Shown: positions 9,625-20,535 of the stretch, in pieces
Position numbering within the stretch: position 1 is the first letter of the stretch
How the letters are laid out: each line of letters opens with the position of its first letter
NCBI GenBank assembly: GCA_001310555.1
Contig: BAXO01000007.1
Coordinates: 1 to 64,000, forward strand
Reading direction: 5' to 3'
Source: Bacillus sp. JCM 19058
GTDB taxonomy: Bacteria > Bacillota > Bacilli > Bacillales_H > Bacillaceae_D
Length of the DNA: 64,000 nt
Program-made: the position numbers and the translations under genes
The notes under the pieces: generated by a model
Told to the model about the DNA's origin: nothing
Databases searched by the model: none
Seen by the model: the letters and a program-made list of their open reading frames with translations, nothing else

Positions 9625-10899
9625 TCATAAGCTTCTGACTGTTGTATTCGCTTGAATTCGATTGATGATAAACCTGCTATTCGGTATAGGTGGTATTCGA
9701 TTTAGGCGGTAGCTCAAGTCCTGCTCGGGGACACGGTAGGTGAGCTGCGCCGTTAAAAACTCCAGACTGACACGCATCAACTTGACAGTAATCCATTCAC
9801 CTGCACAGCGATGCCCACTATAGTGGTCGCCGCCTCCCTGAGGAATAAAAGAAAACGGACTTCCTTCCCAGTGCTGAAAGCGCTCCGGCTTAAATTCATC
9901 CGGATGCTCCCACTGCCCCGGATGACGATTCGTTCCGTATATGTCGAGCAGCACCAAGGTCCCTCTATCGAATCGATACCCGTTCCAGCTAAAACTCTTC
10001 CGTACCCGTGCTCCTGTGAATGGTCCGAACGGGTAAAAACGACGTACTTCCTGAACAAAAGCCAGGCTATATCTTTCTTTATCCGCTAGCAGCCTCTGCT
10101 TCACCTCTGGATAATGATGTAGTGCTAACGCTCCGAAGGTAATATATCTGCCAATAGCTACTATCGGCCTTAAAATATTGATTAATTCTACTGCGGCTGT
10201 ATGGACATTCAATAATTTCCCATGTAAATCACGATGCCAGGCAATAATGTATGCCGCTGTATTTGCAGATGGATTTAGCTTTCCAGAACGGATTCGCTTA
10301 ATTATTTCGATGACCCATTTTTCTGAGCTTGAGCGAGCATTTTTGGCAAGCCGGTATCTTCGTCCGATTCCGCCAAACCCATCGATCATTTTGCTGAACT
10401 CTCTTGTCCTTTGCTTTACTTCGCTTTCATTTAACGGAACACCTGCCCATTGACAGGCGCTTCTGCACAACACATTTTCTGCTTCGTCAAATAGCACAAC
10501 CTGCCTTTTTTTTCACCCATTCACTGATTTTAGCCTGCCATTGCTTTAACGTAATTTCGCCAAGCTCATCAAGCTTTCAGGCGTCATCAATGACAGAAAC
10601 ATCAGCTTACGATGCTTATGTTCGGCATCGTCCATGCCCTGAACACCTTTTTGCCCAAATAAGGATTTCCGCACTCTTTTAGGAGCAGCACCCTTACGCG
10701 CAAAGTATTCTTCATCATAAAACAGCTCTCCTGCTTCCTCACCAGCCATGCAAATGACCTTCTGTCCGAAGAGCCGCGTTTGAAAAATGTCTGAATCAAA
10801 GCGTCTGCACCGGTTTGGAATAAATTCAAAGCCCTCAGATAAAAGCGAAATCGTATGATCCAAGCCTTTGTCTCTCAGGATCGGTTTCTCTTTTCTCAT
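9625..10899 (-). CDS. cypC: CYP152-family fatty-acid peroxygenase (cytochrome P450), frameshifted as read
   Basis: A cytosolic P450 of about 420 residues that uses hydrogen peroxide to hydroxylate fatty acids at the alpha or beta carbon (B. subtilis YbdT/CypC type). The N-terminus (GLDHTISLLSEGFEFIPNRC) and GMDDAEHKHRKLMFLSLMTP are typical. The heme loop reads FSFIPQGGGDHYSGHRCAGEW with the cysteine ligand. The conserved arginine region is FTGARVRKSF. The frame shifts once, near the T8 run at 10506-10513; the missing stretch reads LTLKQWQAKISEWVKKRQVV. It is transcribed alone on the minus strand. The 290 bases beyond its stop hold no convincing gene. Confidence 0.92.
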
Positions 10900-11032
10900 C
10901 TAAATTACTCCTTTTCTTCATCGCTACCATTTTATTAAATTAGATTGCCCTTCAGTGGCAATCATAATCACGTAAATGAAGAAAGATATTAGAGCTGTTC
11001 TTCACTGCCGCATAGTATATTAAGACCTAAAC

Positions 11033-11073
11033 AAAAAAAACAGGCGTTCAAGGACAAAGCCCCTGGTGCCTGT
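11033..11073 (-). terminator. Intrinsic terminator of the membrane-protein triad
   Basis: Read on the minus strand, ACAGGC pairs with GCCTGT across a 22-base loop that itself can pair. Eight T follow. It lies just beyond the GDYXXLXY gene. Confidence 0.7.
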
Positions 11074-11092
11074 CATGTAATATAAACTAGCT

Positions 11093-11581
11093 TCACTCTA
11101 CAGAAACGAGGATCGCGTTCCCGTTTGTGCCCACTCTTACATAGGCATGGGTCGCGTTCTGTTCTAATTCTCGCCCAGTGCCCTCTTCAACAAAATACGA
11201 TTCAATGCCGTAAATAAAGCCCCCCACCGTTGGCCTTTGCATTTAAATGAACATCGCCTGACTTTGGTTCGTACGGAATATTATATTGATCATTCAACTT
11301 GTAAACCCCTGAATATTGATGAATGCCATTCTGTTCGGTAAGAACGAGCTGCAACTTCTCACCCGGCTCAATTTGCTTAAGCTCTTCCAATTGTGATATC
11401 GAATAGTTTAAAATGACATAATCCCCCTGCATGAAAGAGCGCGGATCAATTGGTTCAAGCTCAAGCTTAATCAACGTACCATTCGCCAATGCCTCTTCAC
11501 TTTGCCAATATTGATAGCCAATAAAGCCAATCTGCAATAAAACGACGAGGCGATCGGCACAGCCTTCTTCAACGAGGCCAT
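11093..11581 (-). CDS. GDYXXLXY-domain membrane-anchored protein (frameshifted as read)
   Basis: About 160 residues: a short N-terminal membrane anchor (MASLKKAVPIA, then after a shift VVLLQIGFIGYQYW), followed by an outer domain with the naming motif GDYVILNY. A second shift in the G-run near 11218 leads to YGIESYFVEEGTGRELEQ and a stop at 11093. This domain normally follows DUF2157 and DUF4401 genes, exactly as here. The function is unknown in all. The ATG at 11581 sits inside the end of the DUF4401 gene, so the two are probably translationally coupled. Confidence 0.8.
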
Positions 11582-12391
11582 GGAAAAAGCACCGACTGAT
11601 TTCTTTCGATCAAAAAGAAATGCGACCAAGAGAAACAGGATTCCGATTATACTCAAGGCAATCGATTTGTGAAGCAGCTTCCAAACAAGGTCGTAATACT
11701 TATAAAACAAAAAGGCAAACCAAAAAAGGAAAACGATGCGCATTCGCGCCTTTTCTTCGCGGCGCACAAATCGAACCGCTAAGTACGTGCTAACAAGAAA
11801 AAAAATCCGACATTAAAAGAGGCATATACCCATTGACCATTCTGTTCAATAAAAGTAAGGATAAAGCCATAGAGCAGGCTATAAAAAAAGGGCATTTCTC
11901 TTCAATAGCTCATTACCGCCGCTTTCCCTTACAACAAATGCTAAAAGTATCATTGCAAGATTCAGCAGAAGCATGATCAGCCACACATTGTCAAAGGAAA
12001 CCTTAAGCGTGAATAATGTAATGACAGTAAAGGCATTTCCGATCAAGTAAGCAAACAATCGCTCACTCGTACTCGGTGACTTTAGCCAGACGAAGGGCAA
12101 GGTACAGAGGAACAAAAAGGCAAGAAATAGCGGAATATCCCAGGCAAATGCCGTAGCTAGAATAAGTCCACTATTCAGCATTGTATATTTAAGCGTATCC
12201 TCACGCACTAGCCACATGGCCAAGGCAATAAATAAAATGGCGATAATTACGTATATAGAAGAAAACACGTCTTCAAAAAAAGAGAAATGTTAATCCGACG
12301 AATGCGATAGTTGCTAAAAGAGCACTAGCCGTACTGACAGTGGCGACAAGGAGCTTTTGCCACCAAGGCTTTTCACCTTTTTTTAAGCAGT
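11569..12391 (-). CDS. DUF4401 multi-pass membrane protein (frameshifted as read)
   Basis: A polytopic membrane protein of roughly 270 residues, assembled from three frames. The first helix reads KLLVATVSTASALLATIAFV. The middle segment starts SSIYVIIAILFIALAMWLV. The last has YYDLVWKLLHKSIALSIIGI and ends RKKSVGAF. Dropping one base of the A5 run at 11584-11588 ends the protein at 11569, overlapping the next start. Other shifts lie near the T-runs at 12272 and 11885. The true N-terminus is not clear; this gene usually has a longer cytosolic start than I can find. Assignment rests on membrane pattern and its place in the DUF2157-DUF4401-GDYXXLXY triad. Confidence 0.65.
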
Positions 12392-13225
12392 TTGAATTTC
12401 TTCCTAAGCAACCGAATCAATACGATATTTCCCGCAACTAGCAAGCCTACGAAAGCGAGCACATAAAAGAGGAACAGCTCAGAAAAATGCTCACTCATCC
12501 AGCGGATCATCCAGAGTGAACCGTATACGGCTAAAGCGATCGCGGTCAGCACAACATACACTTGTTTTTGAACCACTTTGATAAACCAATATAACAAAGC
12601 AATAAACAAAAGGAGATAGGCGATATTTAAGACAAGCGTAAACGCTTCAAAGTTACCCTTCCATGTAAGTACAAGCCAAATGACGTGAAAGACAACGATA
12701 GAGCTATAATGCAGGACAGGTGAGCGAAAAAGAAGGTTCCTGCTCGCCAGAAACAGACCAGCGTTGACACAAGCAACACTGAGCAAAATAAGTACGATTT
12801 CTCCTTCTGTCCGAAAAATAGCAACAACTGTTGGAGTAAGATAGAAGAAAACCATTAAATGAAAAAGGATATACGATAAGACATACAACAGTTGATGGCG
12901 AGTGAGCACACTAAGTATCAGCACCGGAATAAGCCAGATTAGGAACAATAGGTAGCTGTCAGCATGCGAATTATAAATTTGGCCCATGAGTGCGACACCG
13001 ACACCAAATGCGACAGCCCCCGTGAAAAGGAAAATATGATGGACTAACGGTCGTTTATGAACAAATTGATAGGAGATGGCGGCTAAACTATACAACCCTG
13101 CAATTAAACATAAAACAAGTACCACTTTAACATCACGACTTAACCCACTCCAATTAGCTGCAAAAAAAGTAAACCAGTGCAGCAACTAATAATGAAGCTC
13201 CAAAAATGTAGCCAATATCGATCAC
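12373..13225 (-). CDS. DUF2157 multi-pass membrane protein (one frameshift as read)
   Basis: About 283 residues with some eight to nine membrane helices. The family-like stretch GVALMGQIYNSHADSYLLFL lies near residue 85. The as-read frame begins at 13185. A shift in the T7 run near 13160-13166 connects it to GYIFGASLLVAALVYF and a GTG start at 13225. That GTG overlaps the TGA of a 24-codon open frame (start near 13297) that may be a leader or nothing. It is the first gene of the triad. The role is unknown; envelope stress has been suggested for such proteins, but nothing here shows it. Confidence 0.75.
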
Positions 13226-13431
13226 TCGATTGTATCCATGCCTAATTTTGTGCTCTCCCAAAAGTCTTCACCGACCTTTCTCCAGCGTATGAGCATAATT
13301 CTCTCTCAGTTTATACGATCACTGAAAAAAAAGAAACGCCCCGCTCGTCCGCCGAAGACGTTTTCCGCAAGACGAAAGAGCGAGGAATCCAACGGTGACT
13401 TCGTTTGAGCACATGAACAGCTATTACATAT

Positions 13432-13470
13432 AAAAAAGAGAGATTCGAATGATCTCAAATCCCTCTTTTT
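13432..13470 (-). terminator. Terminator downstream of the MFS gene
   Basis: AGAGGGATT and AATCTCTCT pair with one mismatch, with T-runs on either side, so it could work on both strands. It lies 14 bases beyond the MFS stop. Confidence 0.6.
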
Positions 13471-13483
13471 GTTTATTCAATTT

Positions 13484-14733
13484 TTACGCGCTGGCCACCG
13501 TCGGTTGCTTATCTTCTCTAACGAATAGCATCGCTACAAAGCCAACGATGAGAAGAGCGGCAGCAAGGTAAAATCCAGTCGCCATACTTCCAGTTAGATC
13601 GGATAAATATCCTGTCACATATGGAGCTAAAATCGAAGAGCTCATTCCGATAAAGTTATACACGCTAAATGCTGTACTGTAAGCTTGTTTAGGTGCATTA
13701 TTAGCAACTAATGCGACTAATACCGGATTGAGGCTTATTTTACCGACAATACCGTATAGGATAAGTGATGCGTATAAAATCGCCATATTATCAAAAAAAC
13801 ACAATCGACGCCGTCGCAATAAATGCGAGTGGCAACATAAATAATACGACTGGCTTCCGCTTCCCGATCCGGTCAGAAATATAGCTAAACAGTAACGATC
13901 CAGGAATTGCAGCCCATGGCACTAGGAAGAGACGAAAGCAATATTTCCTCCCGTAATTCCTCGTTCTGCTTCCAAATAGTAAGGAAGCCACGTTAAAATC
14001 ATAAAGAAGCCGTAAATCGAACAGAAAATTGTAATATAGGACATGACTAAGTTCCGATTTTTAAACAAAGAGGAGAACTGAAACTTCTCAGCCGGAGCGG
14101 CACCATTTTCTTGTGTCTCTTTTTGACTTACCTGTTTCGGCTTTTCTTTTATGACAAAAATCATTAAAAGACCGACAAGAATTACCGGAATCGCAATAAT
14201 ATAAAACGGTACTCGCCAGCCCATGCCCCATTCTAATACAACGTAACTGGAAATGTAATAACCAATGGACGTTCCAAATGCCATACCACTGTTAATAATA
14301 GCACTTCCTAAAGTGATCCTGTGTGCAGGAATCGCTTCAGAGGATAGAGCGTATTGTGGGCCATAATACGTCCCTTGCGCAGCCCCGACAATAATCCAGG
14401 CACTAATAAAATAAAGGAACATCGGCATCGTGCCTGTGAGTGCGGCAAAGATACCAATCAAGAGAAAGCCGGGAACTAAAATTCGTTTTTTTTCCCAATT
14501 TTATCTCCTAATACACCTGAAGGGATTTGTAAAGCTGCATAAGCTAAGAAAAAGAGACTGCTAATAAGTCCGAGTTGAGCATTGCTTAAAGAAAACTCGG
14601 CCTGTATATCTCCCATGACCGGGTTCAGAATCGTCCGAGTGGCGTACATAAATATCCAACCGAAAAAGAATACTGTAACGACTTTAATCCAGTAAGGAAT
14701 TCGCTCTTTCGATGCTACAGTAGGTTCCGCCAT
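13484..14733 (-). CDS. MFS transporter, anion:cation symporter type (frameshifted as read)
   Basis: About 415 residues with twelve predicted helices. The N-terminal half has FGWIFMYATRTILNPVMGDI and the MFS loop GVLGDKIGKK. The second half repeats the loop as SYISDRIGKRKP. Breaks lie at the T8 run near 14488-14495, near 13925-13935 and at the A/T run near 13793-13799; the frames join without loss. The family moves small organic anions or nucleobase-like solutes by ion symport; the substrate cannot be read from sequence. Its promoter shares a block of about 50 bases with fdrA, so I infer that it imports a substrate of the allantoin-derived pathway. The start ATG at 14733 follows AGGAGG. Confidence 0.85.
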
Positions 14734-14785
14734 GTTAATTCCTCCTATTAAGATTAATCACGTGTTATTTCTTTGCGTATTGCCT

Positions 14786-14860
14786 CATCTGAACTATACG
14801 TTAAATCGCATTACAGTCGAATAAAATTGAAAGTGTTTACATTGCAAAAACATTAAAATA
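14786..14860 (-). promoter_or_regulatory. MFS promoter with block shared with fdrA, cre-like site
   Basis: Read on the minus strand, a -35-like TTCGAC (14816-14821), 17 bases and TATAGT (14793-14798). Upstream lies a block (14809-14857) almost identical to 24666-24713. It contains TGAAAGTGTTTACA at 14828-14841, one mismatch from the CcpA cre consensus. CATTACA (14809) and CATTGCA (14840) repeat 31 bases apart. The cre-like centre is at about -48 from the inferred start, the same as at fdrA. The rest of 14734-15220 holds only the palindrome and terminator listed below. Confidence 0.65.
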
Positions 14861-14913
14861 TTTTTAGAAACGCTTAGCAGAACCTTTACAAATCCATTTG
14901 CGCAAAAAAAATC

Positions 14914-14944
14914 GAAAAGGATTCCTTTTCGATTGAAACTGCGG
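14914..14944 (-). terminator. 12-bp palindrome with T-run (second terminator after the GNAT gene)
   Basis: AATCGAAAAGGA and its exact complement are separated by one base. On the minus strand they are followed by eight T. A close relative of the same palindrome lies at 15918-15941, beyond the response regulator gene. Confidence 0.5.
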
Positions 14945-15145
14945 AATGCTGCCGGTATACGAGGTTATACACGCTCTCAACAAACACGTATGTAGAAGTC
15001 ATCCAGGTAAAACGACTAAAAAAATATAGAAAATAGCGCGGTGATTTTTTTCGTTTCAGTTAAATTCCTTCTTGAACGAGCTTTTCAATTCAGATCATCT
15101 GTCTTCATTTATCCTCTTACACACCCGTGCCAATCCATTTTCTAG

Positions 15146-15191
15146 AAAAAAAGCTTGTCGACGATCTCGTCATACGAGGATGTGACAAGCT
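15146..15191 (-). terminator. Intrinsic terminator of the GNAT gene
   Basis: On the minus strand, AGCTTGTC pairs with GACAAGCT across a long loop and seven T follow. It lies 30 bases beyond the acetyltransferase stop. Confidence 0.75.
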
Positions 15192-15220
15192 GGAGGGAAA
15201 ATCTCCCCCTTACTTTAACT

Positions 15221-15641
15221 TTAGATGTAGTATGGGTACGGACGTCCAGTAGAATCTGTTTCTGTTTCGCTTTCTATTAAGAAGCCATTGTTAATATAAA
15301 ATGTAGTTGCATTTTTATTATCTTTATTCACGTCAACTGTATTAACTTTAAAGTCTTTCATTAATGACTGAATGATTTGCCTACCGTATCCATAACCTGT
15401 TTTATTTGGCTTTAAGAATAGCATTTCTAAATGGCGTTTATTTACACCAGAAAAGCCGATTAATTCATTTTTTTTCATACCATAACTGGAGATTAAGGTG
15501 TGGAAAGTATGAAGGTATTTCATTTTTTATCTCTTCCCTATCCTTATCAGTTAAAAAGTGATGGGTAGCTAATACTGACTCTTCCCATATGTGTAAAATC
15601 GTATCATAATCATTTTGACTTGCTTTTCTAAAGTTCATCAT
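15221..15641 (-). CDS. GNAT-family N-acetyltransferase (frameshifted as read)
   Basis: About 138 residues. The N-terminus FRKASQNDYDTILHIWEESV is typical of YjaB-like GNAT enzymes, which move an acetyl group from acetyl-CoA to an amine. The acetyl-CoA loop reads TGYGYGRQIIQ, with NATTFYINNGF near the end. The break is in the A8 run near 15472-15479 and joins LNLQLWYEK to NELIGFSGVNKRHLEML. GGAGAGATA precedes the ATG pair at 15641. It stands alone between its own terminator and the response regulator gene; the substrate is unknown. Confidence 0.82.
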
Positions 15642-15917
15642 TATCTCTCCTTTAGTTTAATATCAACTCCTTCCCCATAAGTAAGTTATGATTTTCATCG
15701 TACATAGCCAAGTACTCATCTGATTCATTCAAAATCAACTCCGACTTTTAATATATCATACGATTTGTTATGGAATCAAAACGAAGGCTAAAGTTTAACA
15801 AGCCAAATTAAAAGCCGCTTCCACTTCAAATAGAAACGCTTAATAAGTCTGAATAATAGGAGCAGTAAAGCTGCTCTCGTCTTCACTACCCTTACTTGTA
15901 ATCCTTAAACCTATCTG

Positions 15918-15941
15918 AATCGAAAAGGAACCCTTTCGATT
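15918..15941. repeat. Palindrome AATCGAAAAGG/CCCTTTCGATT beyond the response regulator gene
   Basis: The arms pair with one mismatch and a plus-strand TTTTTG follows. It resembles the palindrome at 14914-14944. A terminator role for the minus-strand operon is doubtful because the T-run is on the wrong side. The rest of 15642-15954 shows only a small GAGCAG/CTGCTC hairpin near 15860. Confidence 0.45.
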
Positions 15942-15954
15942 TTTGTCGAGCTTT

Positions 15955-16668
15955 TTATGACTTTGCAATACTTCGTAACATATAGCCAAGCCCCGGGTAC
16001 GTGATAATGTATTCCTGCTTTTCGTCTAGCTGATCCTTTATTTTCTTTCTGATTCTAGCGATTCCGACGCGTAAATATTCAACATCATCACGATATTGGG
16101 CTCCCCATACTTCCGTTAGTAACGTTTCGTGCTGGACGACTTTATCTAAATTCAAAGCGAGTATTTCGATGAGCGAGTATTCGGTATGCGTTAGCTTAAA
16201 TTCCTGATCGTTTATCCAGCATCTCTTACTGCCTATATCGATCGCTAACTCTCCCGTATGAATGATTGGCGTTTTCGAGATATGCTGTTCGGCCAAGCTA
16301 GGCTGGCTTCTTCTTAATACCGCATTTACTCTAGCAAACAGCTCATCTAATGAGAAGGGCTTAGTTAAATAATCGTCCGCTCCTACGTTCAAGCCTTGCA
16401 CCTTGTCCTGCGGATTACTTCTGGCAGTCAGCATTATAACAGGTACTTTCGAGAATTTCCGCAGCTTTTCCAATACATAAAACCCGTCCTGTCCCGGCAT
16501 CATGATATCGAGTAAAATCAAATCAGGAGAAATCAGATCAAACTTTTCAAACAATTCTTCTCCAGAGCTTACCGTCGTTACGTCATAACCGATCGATTTT
16601 AAATTCGCGGCAATAAACCTTAAAATTTTCGGTTCATCGTCAACGATACAAATTCTTTGATTTCTCAT
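15955..16668 (-). CDS. OmpR/PhoB-family response regulator
   Basis: 237 residues, intact. The receiver domain (1-120) has the acidic pair in CIVDDEPK, the phosphorylated aspartate in LILLDIMMPGQDG, the T/A site in VIMLTAR and the lysine in DDYLTKPF. The C-terminal winged helix has KLTHTEYSLIEILALNLDKV and ends YIITYPGLGYMLR, as in KdpE/PhoB-type regulators. It begins one base after the kinase stop region, so kinase and regulator are one operon. By position it may control the allantoin-nitrogen genes on both sides; the long direct repeats in the shared promoter block are candidate sites. Confidence 0.93.
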   Translation of the reverse strand: MRNQRICIVDDEPKILRFIAANLKSIGYDVTTVSSGEELFEKFDLISPDLILLDIMMPGQDGFYVLEKLRKFSKVPVIMLTARSNPQDKVQGLNVGADDYLTKPFSLDELFARVNAVLRRSQPSLAEQHISKTPIIHTGELAIDIGSKRCWINDQEFKLTHTEYSLIEILALNLDKVVQHETLLTEVWGAQYRDDVEYLRVGIARIRKKIKDQLDEKQEYIITYPGLGYMLRSIAKS

Positions 16669-16669
16669 G

Positions 16670-19294
16670 CTACGTCCCCTTTCTTAGAGGAAAATAAAGT
16701 GTAAAAGTACTTCCTTTGCCGAGCTCGCTTTCAACCTCTATTTTTCCTTCATGCGCATCCATTATTCCTTTACAGATCGCAAGCCCGAGCCCTGTGCCCC
16801 CCGTCCGCCTAGTCGCGGTTACATCTACCTGATAGAAGCGATTAAATATCCGCTCGATATGATCGCCTGAGATTCCAATACCGTTATCTGATACGGATAT
16901 CGTAATGTCATCCATCTTTTTGTCGAGGGTAATGGTAATCTTTTTAAATGATTCATCATTATAGCGCAAGGCATTCGTAAATAAATTGACAAGCACTTGC
17001 TGAACGCGTCTTTTATCCGCATAAAAGAAAAGGTATTCTTCCGTTTTATTATGAAATTGAAAGGATGCGTTTTCTCGCAATTCCTTAGGGACCTGTTCCA
17101 TCGATTCTTCAATCACGTGATCAGCGCGGATCATGTTACGCTCGACATACATCGTTCCGGATTCTATTTTTGAAATATCCATCCAATCATTGACTAAATG
17201 CTGAATCCGTTCAATATCTTCATGGACTCCTTCCAAGAGCTCCTGTTGAAACTCTGGCTCCCAATTCACTTCAGAGCGCAACAACGTTTCTACGCTTCCT
17301 TTTATGTTCGTGATCGGCGTTTTGAATTCGTGTGAAGTAAGAGAAATCAAGTTGTTTTTTTTAATGTATCGATCTCCTCTTCCTTCGTAATATCGCGCAG
17401 TAATAACCCTTTACCAATCCGCTCGTCCTCACTCATAACCGAAAATTTGTGCAGCAAGTAATAGTGAACCTTGCCCGAATTTTGCCTGTTTTCCAGCTTC
17501 AAATCCGTGTCGTGCTCGCTAGTAAAAAAAGGCAGTCAAGCTTTCCCCATTAACGGTAAATAGCTTGATAAACCGCTGAAATACATCATCCAGTACAGCT
17601 AATTGCGGGCGCTCTTCTTCATCGTTTGAAACGGCGTTAATAAAAAAAACTCGTTCACATAATCAACCTGCTCCTCTTTATTTAATAGCATAACTCCCTC
17701 TGACATACTTTCCAAAACGGCCTCTAATTCGGCATGCTTGTTCCGAGTCATTTCAAACAGAAACTTATTTTGCAGCATAATCGCCAAGGAGCTGGCAAAG
17801 GTTTGCAAAAATTCTTGATCACTGTCAGATATCGTTTGATCATTGCTCAAATCCACAACGAGGAAGCCTTTTCGGTTCGTTTCGATATGGATGGGCTCCA
17901 TATGCTGCTGCTCCCCTACCATATTGTCACTTAAATATTTGTGCAAATGCTGATTCGTGTGGATTTTTGTGCTCGTAACAGCCAAATCATGAAAAATAAT
18001 ATGAATCGAGTAATCGGTAAATGGTTCAATTTCACGTAGGCAATGTTGAATAAAGTGCGCCAAGTCTCTCTCAGACGACACCGACGTAATTAATTTATTC
18101 ACAGCCTTTAACTCTAAGTTTTTGTTTTCTAAATTTGCTGTTCTCTCCTGAACCCTCGCTTCAAGCTCCGTATTTAACTGCAGAAGCTCCTTTCGATTCG
18201 TTTCAATTTCATCGATCATATGATTGAAATGAATCGAAAGCTCCTTCATTTCTTTTGGACCATGAATCTTTTTTTGTCTTAAATCGTTTTTCTTTGAACC
18301 CTTTCGTGTAATCCTTAATATAGGCCAATAAATTGCTGATCGTTTTTTTCCAAACGATTGGTCAGGACCAAACTGACTCCAACCATCACAATTGTCGTGA
18401 TAAGAATAAAGACTACAATCGTGAAAATCGCATTATTATACGTGTTTGAAATAACGGTGGCAGGCTTTCCGATCCAAACGAGCCAATCGAGCACTTCGAT
18501 TTTTTCATACGTAATATATTCTTTTTCGCTTTTATTTTCCGGGGTAAAATAATTACCTCCGGCTTCACTGTATTGACCTTGGATATATTGAACAATTTCC
18601 GAATCGGATAAATTCACCATCTCTGTCCTTGTATCAATTTCCGGATGAACAACGACATTATTTTCCTGATCTAGTACAACGGCATATCCACCTTCGCCAA
18701 AGCTTCTTGCTTTAATATGCTCTTCTAACGCCGTCAGATCGAGGGCGCCGAGAAGATAGCCTTCTAATTCTTCATCATTCGTCAGAAGTGGGGCAGCAAT
18801 CGTAATAAGCTGCTTATTTGTACCTCCCCTTCCATGAAAGACAGAGGAAATAACCGTTTCCTTATCTCTTACTAATTGCTGATAGTAGGGACGGTCGCTA
18901 AAATTGAGATTCTCTCTTTTTTCCCCATCATCGTAGACTTCGGGATAAAACACGATCGACTGTCCGTCCTGATCGCCAACGTATAGATTTACGAAGCCAG
19001 GATAGTTGCTTTTCACATCCTTCAGCTGCTGGTGAATCGCATCTAAATCCCTTGCTAAAAAGGAATCCATCACAATCGAAGCTTGAGTCTGGATCGCTTT
19101 TTCGTGCTCTTGTACATAATTAATAATATAATCTTCAAGGAACTTGGTCGTTTGAATCTGGCTATTTTGATTTTCATTAATTAATGAAGAGAGCTGAACA
19201 ATTTGAAATACACCTAGAAAAGTTATTGAAACTAACGCGATGGTTAAGAAGGAATATATAAGCTCTTTTTTTTAAAGGAGCGGGCTTTTCTCAT
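16670..19294 (-). CDS. Cache-domain sensor histidine kinase (frameshifted as read)
   Basis: About 870 residues assembled from four frames. In order: a first membrane helix (IYSFLTIALVSITFLGVFQI after an A/T-run shift near 19265), a double-Cache outer domain (NLNFSDRPYYQQLV, YLLGALDLTALEEHI, DWLVWIGKPA), a second helix near 18390, then a HAMP-like coil. Next come a GAF-like domain, a PAS-like segment (VLESMSEGVMLLNKEEQVDYVNE), the H-box SHEFKTPITNIKG and the ATPase boxes (QQVLVNLFTNALRYN, DNGIGIS, GTGLGLAICKG). Breaks lie near 18290, 17530-17645 and 17355. The ATG at 19294 follows AGAGGTGATG. Cache kinases bind small ligands outside the cell; given the neighbours a purine-breakdown product is a reasonable guess. 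Confidence 0.88.
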
Positions 19295-19533
19295 TTGATC
19301 ATCACCTCTTGATTCTAGAGCCATTTCAACGACAACCCTCGTCATTTCAACCATGTGTTAAGACCAGTTACAGTACTAGTATACCATGTACAAACGAGCA
19401 ATAAGCCGCCTGTACTTAGTTGTCCTGCCTCACATTCACAAGGAAGCAAACATATAGCGAAGTACTCAACAATGAGTTGAATTCAACCCTGACTTTTCAT
19501 TAATATCGAGCGGGGATTACTACGGTTTGGATA

Positions 19534-19587
19534 TAAAAAGGGTATCGGCTTCAGCTTTAATATCAACAAAGCATGAAAACTGATACC
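19534..19587 (-). terminator. Terminator of the fdrA operon
   Basis: On the minus strand GGTATC pairs with GATACC over a long loop and a T-rich tract follows, just beyond the carbamate kinase stop. The gap 19295-19597 also holds the kinase promoter; nothing else is seen there. Confidence 0.6.
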
Positions 19588-19597
19588 TCTTTTTACA

Positions 19598-20535
19598 TTA
19601 TTTGGTTATTTGAGTACCGGCTTTTCCTTCCATCGCTAAATCGGCCTGATTCAACGAGCAAATAATGGCTTTACCGCCTAGTTCAGCAAACCGGATAGCT
19701 GCTTCCATTTTCGGTCCCATGCTCCTGCGGAAAATTGACCTTCTTTTACATATTGCTTCGCTTCCTTGAGCGTAATCGCACCTAACGCTTTTTGGTCAGG
19801 CTTACCGTAATTAACGTAGACGTTTTCGACGTCTGTCAAAATCATGAAGCGTCTGCCTGAGCCTCTTCAGCGAGCTTAAAGCCGCTTCTATCCTTATCGA
19901 TAACGGCTTCGATTCCTTTGTAAGTGCCGTCACCGTTTTTAATTACGGGAATCCCGCCGCCACCAGCCGCAATAACGATAGCATTTGCATCTGTCAGCGT
20001 TTTTATAATGTCTGAGCCTAGAACCGATTGCGGCGCAGGTGAGGCAACGACTCTTCGCCAGCCACGGCCAGCATCCTCTTTCACGACCCAGCCTTTATCC
20101 TCAGCCAGTTTTTTTTCGCTTCTTCTTCTGAATAGAAAAGACCAATCGGCTAGATGGATCTTGAAAATCAGGGTCGTCCTCGGACACTTCTGTTTGTGTT
20201 AATAGGCTGACGACAGAATTCGTTAACCCGAGATTTTGCATTTCATTCTTTAAAGTTTGGACCATCATATAGCCGATAAACCCTTGCGATTCCGCACTAC
20301 AAACGTCCAATGGAAGAGGGGGAACTACTTCCTTTGCTTCCTCGTTCTGGCGTAAGATATTGCCAACCTGTGGACCATTCCCGTGAGTAACGATTACGTT
20401 ATGGCCGTTCTTTACAATTTTTGCGATCATTTCTGCGCTTTGCCGTACGTTTTCTAATTGGTTTTCATATGTTGCTTCCTGTTTCGGTTGCAAAATTGCG
20501 TTTCCGCCTAATGCGATGACTACTTTTTCTCCCAT
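19598..20535 (-). CDS. allK: Catabolic carbamate kinase, allantoin-pathway type (frameshifted as read)
   Basis: About 310 residues. It turns carbamoyl phosphate and ADP into ATP, CO2 and ammonia. The N-terminus [10 protein letters not shown] and the motifs [23 protein letters not shown] and [13 protein letters not shown] are those of ArcC/YbcF kinases. Breaks lie at the T/A-rich run near 20108-20115 and near 19840; the frames join as [20 protein letters not shown] and [19 protein letters not shown]. The AGGAGG-preceded ATG at 20535 lies within the end of ylbF. As last gene of fdrA-ylbE-ylbF-kinase it corresponds to E. coli AllK rather than to an arginine-deiminase kinase. Confidence 0.92.
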
